Source: Halichoerus grypus
Taxonomy: Eukaryota; Chordata; Mammalia; Carnivora; Phocidae
NCBI RefSeq assembly: GCF_964656455.1
Contig: NC_135718.1
Coordinates: 19,728,449-19,792,448 of the forward strand
Direction: 5' to 3'
DNA length: 64,000 bases
The position numbers were made by a program, and so were the translations under genes. This document shows, in pieces, positions 1 through 12,064 of the stretch (its first letter is position 1; the number at the start of each line of letters is the position of its first letter). The notes beneath the pieces were generated by a model. The model worked only from the letters and a program-made list of their open reading frames with translations. It was not told where the DNA came from and searched no databases.

Positions 1-324
1 ATATCCAAATAAAGCTTATTTTTTTAAAAAGTAATAAGCCTCATCCAGAAATCGAGGCAATAATCTAATGTACCACAAAATACTCAAAAATGAGAATAAA
101 ATATTAATTCCTTATTGTGGGAGACTAATAATACAAAGTACTAGAAAATACATTATTTAAAAGCCTCATTCCTTTGGGAAATATCTATATTTATGTGTAT
201 TTTTAAAAATTTTTCATTTCCGGCATATGATTAATCTGCTGTTAGTCAAGCATATACACAGTCAAGTCTTCATCTTCCATAACAGGAAATCAACAGATAA
301 TAAATAGCATAAGCTTCTTATTTT

Positions 325-517
325 AAAAAAAATTTTTTTAAGATTTTATTTATTTGGATAGAGAGAGAGAACAGAGGGAAGTGCAGAGGGAGAATCTCAA
401 GCAGACTCCATGCTGAGCATAGAGCCTGACACAGGGCTTGATTTCATGACCCTGAGATCATGACCCGAGTGGAAATTAAGAGTCAGATGCTTAACCAACT
501 GAGCCACCCAAGAGCTC
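325..517 (-). mobile_element. Can-SINE (older), antisense
   Basis: The segment reads AAGATTTTATTTATTT..GAGAGAGA..CTGAGCCACCCAAG, a reverse-oriented carnivore tRNA-Lys SINE, somewhat diverged. Its upstream duplication ATAAGCTTCTTATTT (about 310-324) reappears, split by the next SINE, at about 716. Confidence 0.9.
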
Positions 518-530
518 CCAGAATAAGCTT

Positions 531-711
531 TTTTTTTTTTTTTTAAGATTTTATTTATTTATTTGACAGAGAGAAACACAGCGAGAGAGGGAACACAAGC
601 AGGGGGAGTGGGAGAGGGAGAAGCAGGCCTCCCACCAAGCAGGGAGCCCGATGCAGGGCTCGACCTCAGCCGAAGGCAGACGCTTATCGACTGAGCCACC
701 CAGTGCTCCCC
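531..711 (-). mobile_element. Can-SINE, antisense, inserted in the previous SINE's flank
   Basis: A reverse-oriented SINE from poly-T to GAGCCACCCAGTGCTCCCC. It is flanked by AGAATAAGCTT on both sides (520-530 and 712-722). Confidence 0.93.
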
Positions 712-746
712 AGAATAAGCTTCTTATTTAGAAATATGAAAGCACA

Positions 747-866
747 GGTGCCTGGCTGGCTCAGTCGTTAAAGCATGCAACTCTTGATCTCAGGGTCGTG
801 AGATCAAGCCCCATGTTGGGTGTAGAGATTACTTAAATAAGTAAAAACTTAAAAAAAAAAAAAGAA
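747..866 (+). mobile_element. Can-SINE, short older subtype
   Basis: CAGGTGCCTGGCTGGCTCAGTC head with the GCAACTCTTGATCTCAGGGT variant and a GGGTGTAGAGATTACTTAAA 3' part, without the CT-rich segment of the younger copies. It ends in poly-A. Confidence 0.88.
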
Positions 867-1876
867 ATAAAGCGAACAGCCGACGAACTGTTAAATTACT
901 GGAAGTGGTAGCCACTAGGAAGTAGAAACTGGAAGGGGAGAGATGAGGCAGAGGAATGTTATTCTTTATAAGCCATTTAGTATTAGCAGACTCTTACAAC
1001 TATATACATCTGTTACTTCTTTTTTAAATGTTATGAATTTAAAATAAAAGATAACTACTTCACTTTCTATTCTTAGTAGTGCCAGAAATTAAGAAGCATC
1101 TAATACATACTAAAGTTACACATTATTCATGAAATCATCACTTTTTAGGTGAGAGAGCAATATTAAAAACTACAAAGAATTTTGAAAATTAAAATTATTG
1201 CTCTTAAGCATACTTCTAAAAGTTAAAACAGGACATTTACTGTGTGATAACACATAATATATGATAACAGAGCAATATTCTAAAAACCTTTAAAAATGCA
1301 GAAAATATCAGTGATTTCCTAAATCTTTTGACTTCCAAATTGTAATCTGATATTTTAGGATAGAGTCAGGCATGAAATAAACATTCAATAGATACTTTGG
1401 AGGGAAATGAACAGTACCATAATTAACAGCATTAATTATAATAAATATAAAGCCCATTTTTTTGAAGTTGATCCCAAGTTTTAGTGTTAATATATTCCAT
1501 TCTTCCCTATAGTACTAGAAGCAGAAGATATTGTACATCTATTTCAAAGAATCTTACTGTGTAAGGCAAGTACATCCTACAGAAAAGTGACTCTCAAAGG
1601 AAGTAAGGGACGAGAGGCTGGGAGGATAGCTGAATCTCGTTTTGGCAGCTGCAGGAGAATGGAGGAGGTAATTTTTCCAACCAGCTACACTCCCTACTCC
1701 TAACCCCTTACTGGTTTATTTCAAGTTTTGAAGGCCTAATTGTTTAATATTCATTCATTCCACCTTTAGTTCTTTTTAGCACCTGTCACATGTTCAGACT
1801 CTTCTTATCTTACTGCAGTAAACAGCAACAGACAATTTTTTTAACAGTTTTACTGAGGTATAATTTACATACTAAA
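866..1876. other. Intron 2 stretch with no recognised feature
   Basis: AT-rich sequence. I see no exon, RNA gene or recognisable repeat. Confidence 0.6.
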
Positions 1877-2072
1877 GGGGCGCCTGGGTGGCTCAGTTGT
1901 TAAGCGTCTGCCTTCAGCTCAGGTCATGATCCCAGGGTCCTGGGATCCGAGCCCGCATCGGGCTCCCTGCTCCACGGGAAGCCTGCTTCTCCCTCTCCCA
2001 CTCCCCCTGCTTGTGTTCCTGCTCTCACTGTATGTCTCTGTCAAATAAATAAATAAAATCTTTTTAAAAAAA
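1877..2072 (+). mobile_element. Can-SINE, young subtype
   Basis: GGGGCGCCTGGGTGGCTCAG head, CT-rich body, (AAAT)n tail. Target duplication ATACTAAA at 1869-1876 and 2073-2080. It is inserted at the edge of an old antisense L1. Confidence 0.95.
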
Positions 2073-2680
2073 TACTAAAAAATTCACCCATTTTAAGGGT
2101 ACAGTTCAATGAGCTTCAGTAAATTTACACAGTTGCATAACCTTTACCACAATCCAATTTTGGGACACTTCTATCACCCCAAAAGTTCCTTCATGCCCAT
2201 TTGTAGTTAATCTCCATTCCCACCCCTCGCCTACCATTGACCTGCTTTCTAATTTCTATAGTTCTGCCTTTTTTAAAATTAATTTCACATAATGGAATTA
2301 TACAATACGTACTGTTATGTATCTGACCCTATTTAATGTGTTTGTTGTTCATCCACTTTGTTATATGTATGAGTGGTTTGTTTATTTTTTTTTAATTTTT
2401 TTATTGTTATGTTAATCCCCATACATTACCTCATTAGTTTTAGATATAGTGTTCCATGATTCATTGTTTGTGCATAACACCCAGTGCTCCATGCAGAACG
2501 TGCCCTCCTCAATACCCATCACCAGGTTTGTTTATTTTTATTGCTGGAGAGCATTCCACTGCATGAACATACTACATTTTGCTTGTCCATCAGCAGCTTA
2601 CAGATATTTTGTTTCCAGCTTTTGGCAGTCATGAATAATGCTATGACCATCCACATTCAAGTGTTCCTGTGAACATGTGG
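2073..2680 (-). mobile_element. Old antisense L1 (L1M-type) fragment, interrupted
   Basis: The text AATTCACCCATTTTAAGGGT..CACAGTTGCATAACC and, after the interruption, GCATTCCACTGCATGAACAT..ATGAATAATGCTATGACC is the reverse complement of the common 3' region of mammalian L1. A younger L1 piece splits it at about 2390-2524. Confidence 0.75.
2388..2524 (-). mobile_element. 5'-truncated carnivore L1 3' end, antisense, nested
   Basis: Poly-T then TTATTGTTATGTTAATCCCC and the GTGTTATGCACAAACAATGA region in reverse: the 3'UTR of young carnivore L1. The duplication GGTTTGTTTATTTT occurs on both sides (about 2375-2388 and 2524-2538). The only open frames are short and non-functional. Confidence 0.85.
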
Positions 2681-2898
2681 AGTAGGGGGCCTTCATCCCA
2701 CAGGACAGGACCTCACGCTTGCTACACTCTACCATTAACACCCAAGCTATTTACCAAAATGAAACACATACTGGTACTTAATAAGTGAATATTAAATTCC
2801 TACTGATACTTAAATGTTTGTTTAAAGAATAAAAGAAACACCTTACTCGGCTATTCTAATAATAGGGGCTTCAACTTCAATTTTAAAAACACAAACAT

Positions 2899-3073
2899 GG
2901 GCGCCTGGGTGGCTCAGTTGGTTAAGTGACTGCCTTCGGCTCAGGTCATGATCCTGGAGTCCCTGGATCGAGTCCCGCATCGGGCTCCCTGCTCGGCGGG
3001 GAGTCTGCTTCTCCCTCTGACCCTCCCCCCCCTCATGTGCTCTCTCTCATTCTAAATAAATAAAATCTTAAAA

Positions 3074-3110
<37 letters not shown>
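2899..3110 (+). mobile_element. Can-SINE with expanded (AAAT)n tail
   Basis: GGGCGCCTGGGTGGCTCAGTTGG head. The tail after AAATCTTAAA is (ATAA)n for about 40 bp. Flanking duplication AAAAACACAAACAT (2885-2898; again from about 3111). Confidence 0.95.
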
Positions 3111-3112
<2 letters not shown>

Positions 3113-3252
3113 AAACACAAACATAACTTTGTCTCCAGTAAGTATACCTGCCACAAATAAACTGACAATGAGATTAATGATATTAAACACCCCTAGATCA
3201 ACTTCATACAAAGCAATCAATTGTGCCTAAGTCTCTCTAAAAGTCTTCTCAA

Positions 3253-3448
3253 GGGGCGCCTGGGTGGCTCAGTCATTAAGCGTCTGCCTTTGGTTCAGGT
3301 CATGATCCCAGAGTCCTGGGATCTGGCAGCATCAGGCTCCCTGCTCTGTGGGAAGTCTGCTTCTCCCTCTCCCACTCCCCCTGCTTGTGTTCCCTCTCTC
3401 GCTGTGTCTCTCTCTGTCAAATAAATAAAATCTTAAATAAATAAATAA
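3253..3448 (+). mobile_element. Can-SINE, young subtype
   Basis: Complete head, body and tail. Flanked by AAGTCTTCT at 3241-3249 and 3449-3457. Confidence 0.95.
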
Positions 3449-3744
3449 AAGTCTTCTAAAAAATATGTCAACATTTCATTAAAAAATACCTTCAGATGTA
3501 CATGATCGTGCTCAAAGTATTCAGCCATTCATTCAGTATTTAATGAGTACCTACACTAGGAATATAAATACTCTAAAATTACAAAGTCCCTGTCCTCTTA
3601 TAGTTCACATTCCGTCATCCACTTTTTGCCAATGAATGAATAAAGAAATAAAGAAATAAGGCATGACTTACTAAGAAAATTACAACTATATAACATACAC
3701 TATGGCATTTTAACCTTACATTGTTAGATTACCACCATGTAATT

Positions 3745-3990
3745 CTATTTAATTATTTATACACAAATTTTATACATTGTATATATACAATACAATAATA
3801 AATCTTAATAATATAATATGTAATATTTATATTTATATATTTATATATATTTTATAAGTATATATTATATATTTACATATGTTATACATCATATGTATAT
3901 AATACATATATATAATATAATAAATTTTATACATTATACATATACATTGTATACATATATATACAATGCACATTTTATATACTGTTTTTT
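3745..3990. repeat. AT-rich, TA-alternating low-complexity block
   Basis: Nearly pure A/T with many TATATA and ATACATAT steps and locally self-complementary arms. Open frames here (IYIYCIQCI-type peptides) are composition artefacts. Confidence 0.85.
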
Positions 3991-4308
3991 CTTTAAATGG
4001 ATTAAATATGATATTTGTGATAAATTCCATAAAAATATTAAAATTTGAGCTTTTAGGAACCTCCCTAATAAGCAATGGTTCTATAGAAAAATGAGATTCA
4101 AATATTTCTTTTTGGCTTATAGTACTATTTCCAGGAAAGTAACAAGCCTTCCAGAGGACAACTGACTGAATAACATGTTAAAATGATAATATTAAGAACA
4201 CCAAATGGTTTTAGAGCCAGGCTAGAAGTCTAATTTTAGATTGTAACTTCTATGCATTGACTGTTACCAACAAAGACTATAGAAACCAATCCTAGCAGAT
4301 TCAGTATT

Positions 4309-4527
4309 TTTTTTTTTTATTTTATTTTAAAAGATTTTATTTATTTATTTATTTAAGACAGAGAGAATGAGAGAGAGAGAGAGAGCACATGAGAGGGGGG
4401 AGGGTCTGAGGGTGAAGCAGGCTCCCTGCCGAGCAGGGAGCCCAATGCGGGACTCGATCCAGGGACTCCAGGATCATGACCTGAGCCGAAGGCAGTCGCT
4501 TAACCAACTGAGCCACCCAGGCGCCCC
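4309..4527 (-). mobile_element. Can-SINE, antisense
   Basis: Poly-T/ATTTT tail to GAGCCACCCAGGCGCCCC. Flanked by a perfect 17-bp duplication CTAGCAGATTCAGTATT (about 4292-4308 and 4528-4544). Confidence 0.96.
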
Positions 4528-4850
4528 CTAGCAGATTCAGTATTAACAACAATATGTCATCCAGAGTTTTTATGAAATCTGAAGATCACTTTTTTTCCTG
4601 TTATTCATATTGAAGATATATATACACCCACACAAAATTATGGTAATCAAAATTAAAAACCTCAAAATTTACATTTCCTCTAATACCAAGACAAACTTAT
4701 TTACCCTCTAGTCTCTTATTACATAAAAAGAAAGGTTCTTTACAGTTTCTAAAAGAGAATCCTAATTGTCCTTGTCTAATTAATCAAAATAAGAATAAAG
4801 GAAAATCAGTTGCTTTATCAAAATACATTGAGACTAAAATTACATTCTTT

Positions 4851-5030
4851 GGGTGTCTGGGTGGCTCAGTCGTTAAGCGTCTGCCTTCCACTCAGGTCAT
4901 GATCCCAGGGTCCTAGGATAGAGTCCTGCATCGGGCTCCCTGCTCCGTGGGGAGCTTGCTTCTTCCTCTGCCCCTGTCTCTCATGAATAAATAAATAAAT
5001 AAATAAAATCTTTAAAAATAAATAAATAAA
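4851..5030 (+). mobile_element. Can-SINE
   Basis: GGGTGTCTGGGTGGCTCAGTC head. Near-identical duplication AAATTACATTCTT / AAATTATATTCTT at both ends. Confidence 0.94.
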
Positions 5031-5861
5031 AAATTATATTCTTCTATAATTTAAAAATGCCCATTTCAAACGGCTTCGAAGCTCTCATCATGTGGCCTCC
5101 ACAAATGGTGTTTATATAGTATTTTCAAAAGACTATCAAAAATATTTCCCATAATAAAGAAACATAATGAAATAAATACCACACAGAAACCTTTTTATCC
5201 AATGTCATAAAACTAAATAGAAAGAAAACCCACAACACTTTTCCCCTGAAATGTATGTAGTAACACTAATAACAAAATTATCTACCAAACCAAATATATT
5301 CTCTTATAAGAAATTACTTAGATAACACATAAGGAATTTCACTTATACTAAGTTATGGAATCCCTGTATCTCCTTCAATGTATGTCAAAGTTAATGAATA
5401 AGTATATACTGTGAATCTATAACATTTCTACAATAACCTATTGTAATCTCTTCTGTGAATTTAAATAATTTAATCTATATACTGTCATCTGACAAATATA
5501 GCCATGTTTATAACATCTTACTGACTTGTTTAATTTACCATTTCATTACACACATATTTTTCCAAATACACCATAAGCTCCTCTATGGTAGAGAAGCATG
5601 TTCTACGTACATAGTATAAGTTCAGAAAATTTGGTTACTAATTACCTTTAAGAAAGCAGTATCAATAACTAATGAAAAAGGAAGCAAATTGAGGAAGCAA
5701 ACTGCAAAAGTTGAAAAAGCACTGGTGGGAAAGCATTAAAGCAGCAGATGCAGACCACACGTTTCAGACATTTGGCAGAGCAGAAAAGGAGAGTACTAAC
5801 ACATAAATTTCAGGTTACAGTCACTAAGTCTTACTTTTTAAGGAAATTATTACTAAGGGCA
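5031..5861. other. Intron 2 stretch with no recognised feature
   Basis: AT-rich unique-looking sequence. No exon or clear repeat was identified. Confidence 0.6.
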
Positions 5862-6062
5862 GGGGCGCCTGAGTGGCTCAGTCATTAAGCGTCTGCCTTC
5901 GGCTCAGGTCCTGGTCCCAGGGCCCTGGGATCGAGCCCCGCATCGGGCTCCATGCTCGGCGGGAAGCCTGCTTCTCCCTCTCCCACTCCCCCTGCTTGTG
6001 TTCCCTCTTTCGCTGTGTCTCTCTCTGTCAAATAAATAAATAAAATCTTCAAAAAAAAAAAA
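5862..6062 (+). mobile_element. Can-SINE, young subtype
   Basis: Full-length with GGGGCGCCTGAGTGGCTCAG head and poly-A tail. Flanked by ATTA(T)TACTAAGGGC at about 5847 and 6063. Confidence 0.95.
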
Positions 6063-6190
6063 ATTATACTAAGGGCTGTTTGCTGATCCCAGAGAAACAA
6101 ATCCCAGGGACTTGTCTTATCTCCTAGTTCTACCTGTGCAAGTTACCTTGCATGCCAGTCCAGTTTCCTCATCAAAAAAAATAAGGAAAA

Positions 6191-6498
6191 AACAAATAAT
6201 GCAATATATGTTAAGAAAGAAAAAAAGAAGAAGAAGAATGTAGCAGGAGGGGAAGAATGAAGGGGGGGAAATCAGAGGGGGAGAAGAACCATGAGAGACG
6301 ATGGACTCTGAAAAACAAACTGAGGGTTCTAGAGGGGAGGGGGTTGGGAGGATGGGTTAGCCTGGTGATGGGTATTGAGGAGGGCACGTTCTGCATGGAG
6401 CACTGGGTGTTATGCACAAACAATGAATCATGGAACACTATATCTAAAACTAATGATGTAATGTATGGGGATTAACATAACAATAAAAAAATTTAAAA
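6191..6498 (+). mobile_element. 5'-truncated carnivore L1 3' end
   Basis: This is the young L1 3'UTR: GA-rich start, GGTGATGGGTATTGAGGAGG, GTGTTATGCACAAACAATGA, ending GGGGATTAACATAACAATAA plus poly-A. The duplication AAAAAAATAAGGAAAA flanks it (about 6174-6190 and 6494-6510). It matches the antisense piece at 2388-2524. Confidence 0.9.
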
Positions 6499-6624
6499 AA
6501 AATAAGGAAAATATCTTCATTTTACCTCACAGAACTCTTCTGAAATTCAAATGAGGTAATAATATACATTAAAGGGCTTTATAGACAAGTAGTATGTTAA
6601 ACGCAAGGGGTTACTATTACTATT

Positions 6625-6925
6625 ATTATTGAAGATGGATCCTACCCTTTGACCCAACAATTCTAATTCTTCATGTTTTCCTAAGAATCTAGGTGGACAA
6701 ATGTACGAAGGTATCTGCAAAAAGATGTTCAGAGTAGCCCTGTTTTGAATGAAAAAAAATCTAAAAATAACTTAAATGTCATCAATGGATGACTGGCTTA
6801 ACAAATTATGGTATATACATGAAACAGAGTATCATGCTATAATTTAACATGATTTAACAAATGTGTATGAACATGAAAAAAATGTTCAAGATAAGATAAA
6901 GCAAGAGGTTCAACTTTTGAGATGC
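6625..6925 (+). mobile_element. Old L1 (L1M-type) 3' fragment
   Basis: TTAAATGTCATCAATGGATG..GGCTTAACAAATTATGGTAT..GAGTATCATGCTATAATTTAA is the recognisable decayed 3' part of ORF2/3'UTR of ancient L1. Confidence 0.7.
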
Positions 6926-7081
6926 CTTCCTTCATCTATCAAAATTAATCAGGTCCTCCCCATTATACTCCTCATAGGATCATCTATTTTTCCTATATTA
7001 AACTCTTCTTAGTTTGAAATAATATGCTTATGTTTACTTGACAACATGTGTTTCCTTCATCAAATGGTAATGAAGATGGTG

Positions 7082-7126
7082 TACACACATACACTCTCTC
7101 TCACACATACACACACACTCCTACAT
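7082..7126. repeat. (AC)n/(TC)n microsatellite
   Basis: Interrupted ACACAC and CTCTCT units. Confidence 0.85.
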
Positions 7127-7842
7127 ACTTACGCAGAGGGGGGAGAAAGCTGCCAGTATTTTAAAATGTAGGAAGCCAAAATGAAAAATAAAAACAATCT
7201 AACAAAAAAATATGCATGCTTATATTACATCAGCACTATTGACCAAAAATGGGATCTGGAAATACATTTTCTCAAACAATACCATCAAAGCTCTTTGATT
7301 ACACTAGTATCTTCAAAACTGTCTTCATTTAAGAAGTGACAAAGAATCATGCTATGTCCAAAAGAACGCAATGCTGTTTCCTTTGCAAGGAGAAATCTAG
7401 AAGAAAAAGCTTTCTTCGGGTCAACAGTCTCATCTGGTTAGAATGATGCACATTCTGCTGAAAATCCAGCTTGATATTAAATCAACCACCTATAGTTAGG
7501 TATCTCTTACCATCTCCAGGCCACATGAGTTTTAATCATAAAATGAGTGATAATATCTTACCTTCATAAAGCAGAGAACTATACTGAATGAAATCTTGAA
7601 TTCCCTTTTTATAATTTGTGATCTTCCACACCATGTATTCAATATTCTGGAAAAAGGCCGCTAATCAAATAGGAACAGAAGCAGCTATCCTACTGACTTA
7701 CAAGGCATGATCATCAAGTGTCCTTGAAACACTTCCATAAGGGAATATGTCCTTTAGAAACTCCAACAGCAAACTTATGCTTCAATGAAGCATTTAATGG
7801 AAAGTCTGAGTTTGTTTAGAGTGAGGTACATATATAATTCTT

Positions 7843-8041
7843 TTTTTTTTTTTAAGATTTTATTTATTTATTTGACGGAGAAAGACATAGTGAGAGAAGG
7901 AACACAAGTAAGGGGAGTGAGAGAGGGAGAAGCAGGCTTCCTGCTGAGCAGGGAGTCTGATGCAGGACTCGATCCCAGGACCCGGGGATCATGACCTGAG
8001 CCGAAGGCAGACGCTTAATGACTGAGCCACCCAGGCACCCC
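7843..8041 (-). mobile_element. Can-SINE, antisense
   Basis: Poly-T to GAGCCACCCAGGCACCCC. Flanked by ATAATTCTT at 7834-7842 and 8042-8050. Confidence 0.95.
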
Positions 8042-8050
8042 ATAATTCTT

Positions 8051-9170
8051 GATAATTTTTCATTTAAACTCAGTTTTAGGGGAAGACAGAATATCACTAA
8101 AATATCACAAAGGAGGTGTTAATCACTCAACATTTGGAAAATACTGAAGAACAATACTAACATCACAAAGAGTTTAACTGCTACTAATCTCTACTTCTGT
8201 CCTGGTACTCTAGGAGTTATCTATTTGATAGAGACTCAGGAACAATTTCTTGATACAGAAAATCTGAAAAGCATAGAATAGTAAAAAGAAATTTCACAAT
8301 AAAAATAAGGTTTCATTCAACTATTCAGTGAACAAAGAGGTACATATTTAAGAATAAAAATAGAAGATAGAACAAATTTCAAATTACTTCTACTGGTAAA
8401 AGGATAGTTTCTTAAAAAAAGAATTCACCACTACTTCCCCAAAAAACTAATAATCCATGAAGAAGACAACCAAAAAGTCTTTAAAGCTAAAAATATAACA
8501 ATACAATCATTCCCTTCAAGACTAAAACATTTCATAATTCTGTAGTTTAAGAAAAGTTAAAATAAAGCCTTATAAGCAAAAGGAAAGCTGTTTTGTTTTT
8601 TAATGTCCTCAATCCTAGCAAGTGGAATTGAAATGTGGCTGGTATTGTGAGATTCTTTAATATCCAAAAGATATCAAATAGAATAAATTTTTCATCAACT
8701 TAAAATTCAAACATAAATTGGTACTTACTATCACTTTCTACATCACCTTAAAACAATGCAATTACTATGTGTCAGACTCATACCAACATTTATTGCCAAT
8801 ATTTGACACACATATGGTTCTTGCGGATACGTTTTAATATTTTATTTTCACGACAGGATGACAATGAGTGTTCTTTAAAATTAATTGCAACATTCTATAG
8901 TCTACTATAATATACTTATATATTATACTATAGTATACTATACTATAATTCTTTTAAATAAAAGAAGTTGGAGATTTTTAGTCTTCAAATACTACATATT
9001 ATCTTCCTTTCCAAATATATTATCGCTAACATCCTTTAGAATACAATGTAATCAGAGTTTGCCAAAGTAAGAGTTGCATCATTTCTTCTTCCAGACTTTA
9101 ATATGGTACTCAGCACAAAAGAGAAATTCAGTTCCACAGAGGGTAGTCTACCTGGAGTTTGAAAACCTTC
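8051..9170. other. Intron 2 stretch with no recognised feature
   Basis: AT-rich sequence with a small TATAGTATACTATAC alternating block near 8898-8950. No exon was seen. Confidence 0.6.
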
Positions 9171-9174
9171 CATT

Positions 9175-9740
9175 TTTTAAGAAACACCTACTATGTACAG
9201 GGCATTGTGATAGATACTGGGGATAAATCCTTAAGCAGAAGAGATTCAATTTCTGCCTTCATGGAGTTTTTAGTCCAATGACTGAGACATGAATTTATCA
9301 ATCAGAAAACTGTATTTCTACAAACTATGATAAACACCACGAAGGAAAAGTAGGAGTGTCATCATGTGAACACCTGATCTACTTTGGCTCATGAGAAAAG
9401 GCTACCCTGAAGAAGTTATGATTGAGTTGAAATAAGAGTGTTATTAGATAGAGACAACTCGGCAAAAGGGGAAAGAACAGAATATGTGCAAAGACCTTGA
9501 AGTAGGAGGAAACATGGTGTATTGAAGAAATTGAAAGAAAGCTAGCCAATATAATTCATCAGAATTGTATATGGGGCATGAGTAGTTACATGGATACCAG
9601 TTAGGAGGTTACAACAGTTCTCCAGGTGAAAGATAGATGGTATCTCATTAGGAGGGAAGTAATGAAGATAAGGGAAAAGAAGGCAGATTCAAGAGATACT
9701 TAGGAGAAAATCAGTGTTACAATGAAGCCAGGTAGAGTAG
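9175..9740 (+). repeat. Ancient interspersed repeat, class not settled
   Basis: CACCTACTATGTACAGGGCA..TTCATGGAGTTTTTAGTCCA..CAAAGACCTTGAAGTAGGAGG follows the widespread 'CCTACTATGTGCCAGGCACT..GTGCAAAGGCCCTGAGG' mammalian repeat pattern. Similar pieces occur at 15790-15900, 20735-20860 and 48900-49190. Confidence 0.55.
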
Positions 9741-9749
9741 CATTAGTAG

Positions 9750-11625
9750 AGTTTTAAAGATGACAGATCTTTAAATTTTTCAGTTGTGAGACCAAACAGT
9801 AAAAAGCTGGGAATTTGAGCTTATGTGACGTTCCTCAGTAAGCCAGATAGCAACTGCAGCCAGGTTTTCTAATAGCAGTAACATCTTAGGAAGGGTGATT
9901 TTAGGAAATGTGCCAGAAGGTCATGACCAAGACTACAGTAAAGTCAACCATGTATTTAAAAAATAATTACATATTATAGGTCCCACTTCTGAACTGTCAG
10001 TTAGAAGGATATCAAATGATAAAATTACTGGGATTTTCAAGGTACATGTTTGTAATATCATATCACTTATTTTTTTCTCTTCTTTGTACTTATGTGAAAA
10101 AAGATTTCAAGACTTAAAATATTAGGAGTTATATCAGGGAGATCATATTACACCTGAGAATATTAGGGGGGAAAAGCCAACCAACATTATATCTGAAAGA
10201 TGCTAAAATGTCAGGGAAACAAATATCATCTTATGACAAACAAGATATCAACGTCCAAGATGCATAATAGTAACAGCAACTTCCACACGAGTAGCTTTTT
10301 GATCAGGGAAATAAGACAGATATGCTCATAACTCTATTCCTTTCCTTGTTTCAGATGACTAATAAATGGAAAATTTTTACAAGTCTTCTTTCTTTCTGCT
10401 TTATGTAACCAATATAATAAAATTTCTACTAAATCCAGTAATAGGCCTAAAGTTAACAGATGTCCATAAGGTCTCCTTCAAATGGACTAACAACCCCATT
10501 TCCCATATACCCCAGCACTGGAAATTGATCCTTGGCGCCTGTATTCCATGAAGCAGAAGTTTTAAACAAATGGTAAGGAATAATAATTTCTAGTGTTTGA
10601 CTTTAACATACTAGTTCTCATCTATAGGCCCCAGTCAAACCCCACACACGGGTGGACCTTAATATATTCTAAAATCTATTTCTTGCTCTCTCTTTTTCTT
10701 TTCTTCTTACTACTTATATTCCTATGAAAAATTATCTTCCTTAGTCTTGGGTGGTCCAATGTACACATAATTATTTTCCCATGGGTACTATAAGAACATG
10801 GCATGCCTGTAGTTCTCCAGAATTTCTGATATGCTGTGCTAAAACATACAGTAATTAGCACTGTGGTCCCACACACAATAGTAGAATCCTAACAGGAACA
10901 CTACCATGAAACAGAAACACCACTTAGTCAAAACCCCAAGCTGAGCAAAGTATAAGTCAATAGATGACAAAGATTTACTAATGACCTGTAACATAACTGG
11001 TAAAATCTAGAAACGTGTATCTTATTTATGCATCCATAATCCTTGAATTGTTAGTAACAATGTCACATCTGCAATGATGGAGTGGTATACTGAATAACTA
11101 ATATTGTAATTGATCTCTAGAACTGTCAATAAATCAGTGCCATAGAACTTCAGAGGAAAAACGGACCTTGGTAAATATGTAGTCCTTCCCTTCATTGTAC
11201 AGATGAGAAGAGGGACGAAGAAAAAATGTAGTAAGATCATTTACCTGATTTCTACAAAATAGGAAAGACTCAGTAAATACTTGTAGCATGACAAAACCCA
11301 GGTCTGGTTTCCTATGTGATACTCTTTGCATGTCTCTAAATTAAAAAACAAAAACAAAAAAAACCTTTTTTAATCTACACAGGATTGAAAAACCCATGAA
11401 TTTGAATTCTTGAAATATAGATCCTAGTTGCTGACACTGAACCAGAGAAACTGTGAAGAACAAAAAAATTCATATTTATTTGTTCAAATGCTGCATATCA
11501 TATTACATATTTTCATTCCAAAACTATCATACCATAAAAAACCCTCTAGACCGACCAACACATAAACATAAATACAGCATATTAAGCTTATAGCTAACTA
11601 TTTTTATAATTTTAAAAATTAAGTT
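9750..11625. other. Intron 2 stretch with no recognised feature
   Basis: No exon, RNA gene or clear young repeat. Short open frames here match nothing I know. Confidence 0.55.
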
Positions 11626-11628
11626 TGA

Positions 11629-11826
11629 GGGCGCCTGGGTGGCTCAGTCGTTAAGCGTCTGCCTTCGGCTCAGGTCATGATCCCGGGGTCCTGGAATCGA
11701 GCCCCACATCGGGCTCGCTGCTCGGCTGGAAGCCTGCTTCTCCCTCCTCTACTCCCCCTGCTTGTGTTCCCTCTCTCGCTGTCTCTCTCTCTGTCAAATA
11801 AATAAATAAAATCTTAAAAAGAAAAA
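11629..11826 (+). mobile_element. Can-SINE, young subtype
   Basis: Complete head and tail. Flanked by AAAAATTAAGTTT at about 11614-11626 and 11827-11840. Confidence 0.95.
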
Positions 11827-11854
11827 AAAAATTAAGTTTAAAAAACACAGAATA

Positions 11855-12052
11855 GGGGCGCCTGGGTGGCTCAGTCGTTAAGTGTCTGCCTTTGGCTCAG
11901 GTCATGATCCCAGGGTCCTGGGATGGAGTTCCGAATTGGGCTCCATGCTCAGCAGGGAGCCTGCTTCTCCCACTCCCTCTGCCTGCCTGTCTGCCTACTT
12001 GTGATCTCTCTGTCAAATAAATAAATAAAATCTTTAAAACAAAAACAAAAAC
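11855..12052 (+). mobile_element. Can-SINE, second in a head-to-tail pair
   Basis: Complete element only about 28 bp after the previous copy, with an (AAAAC)n-like tail. Flanked by AAAAAACACAGAATA (11840-11854 and again from about 12052). Confidence 0.95.
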
Positions 12053-12064
12053 AAAAAAACACAG

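Noticed and set aside
1877..2072. tRNA-like A and B boxes here and in the other Can-SINE heads
   Set aside because: They are the tRNA-Lys-derived promoter parts of SINEs, not tRNA genes; the acceptor stem and CCA-end context are absent.
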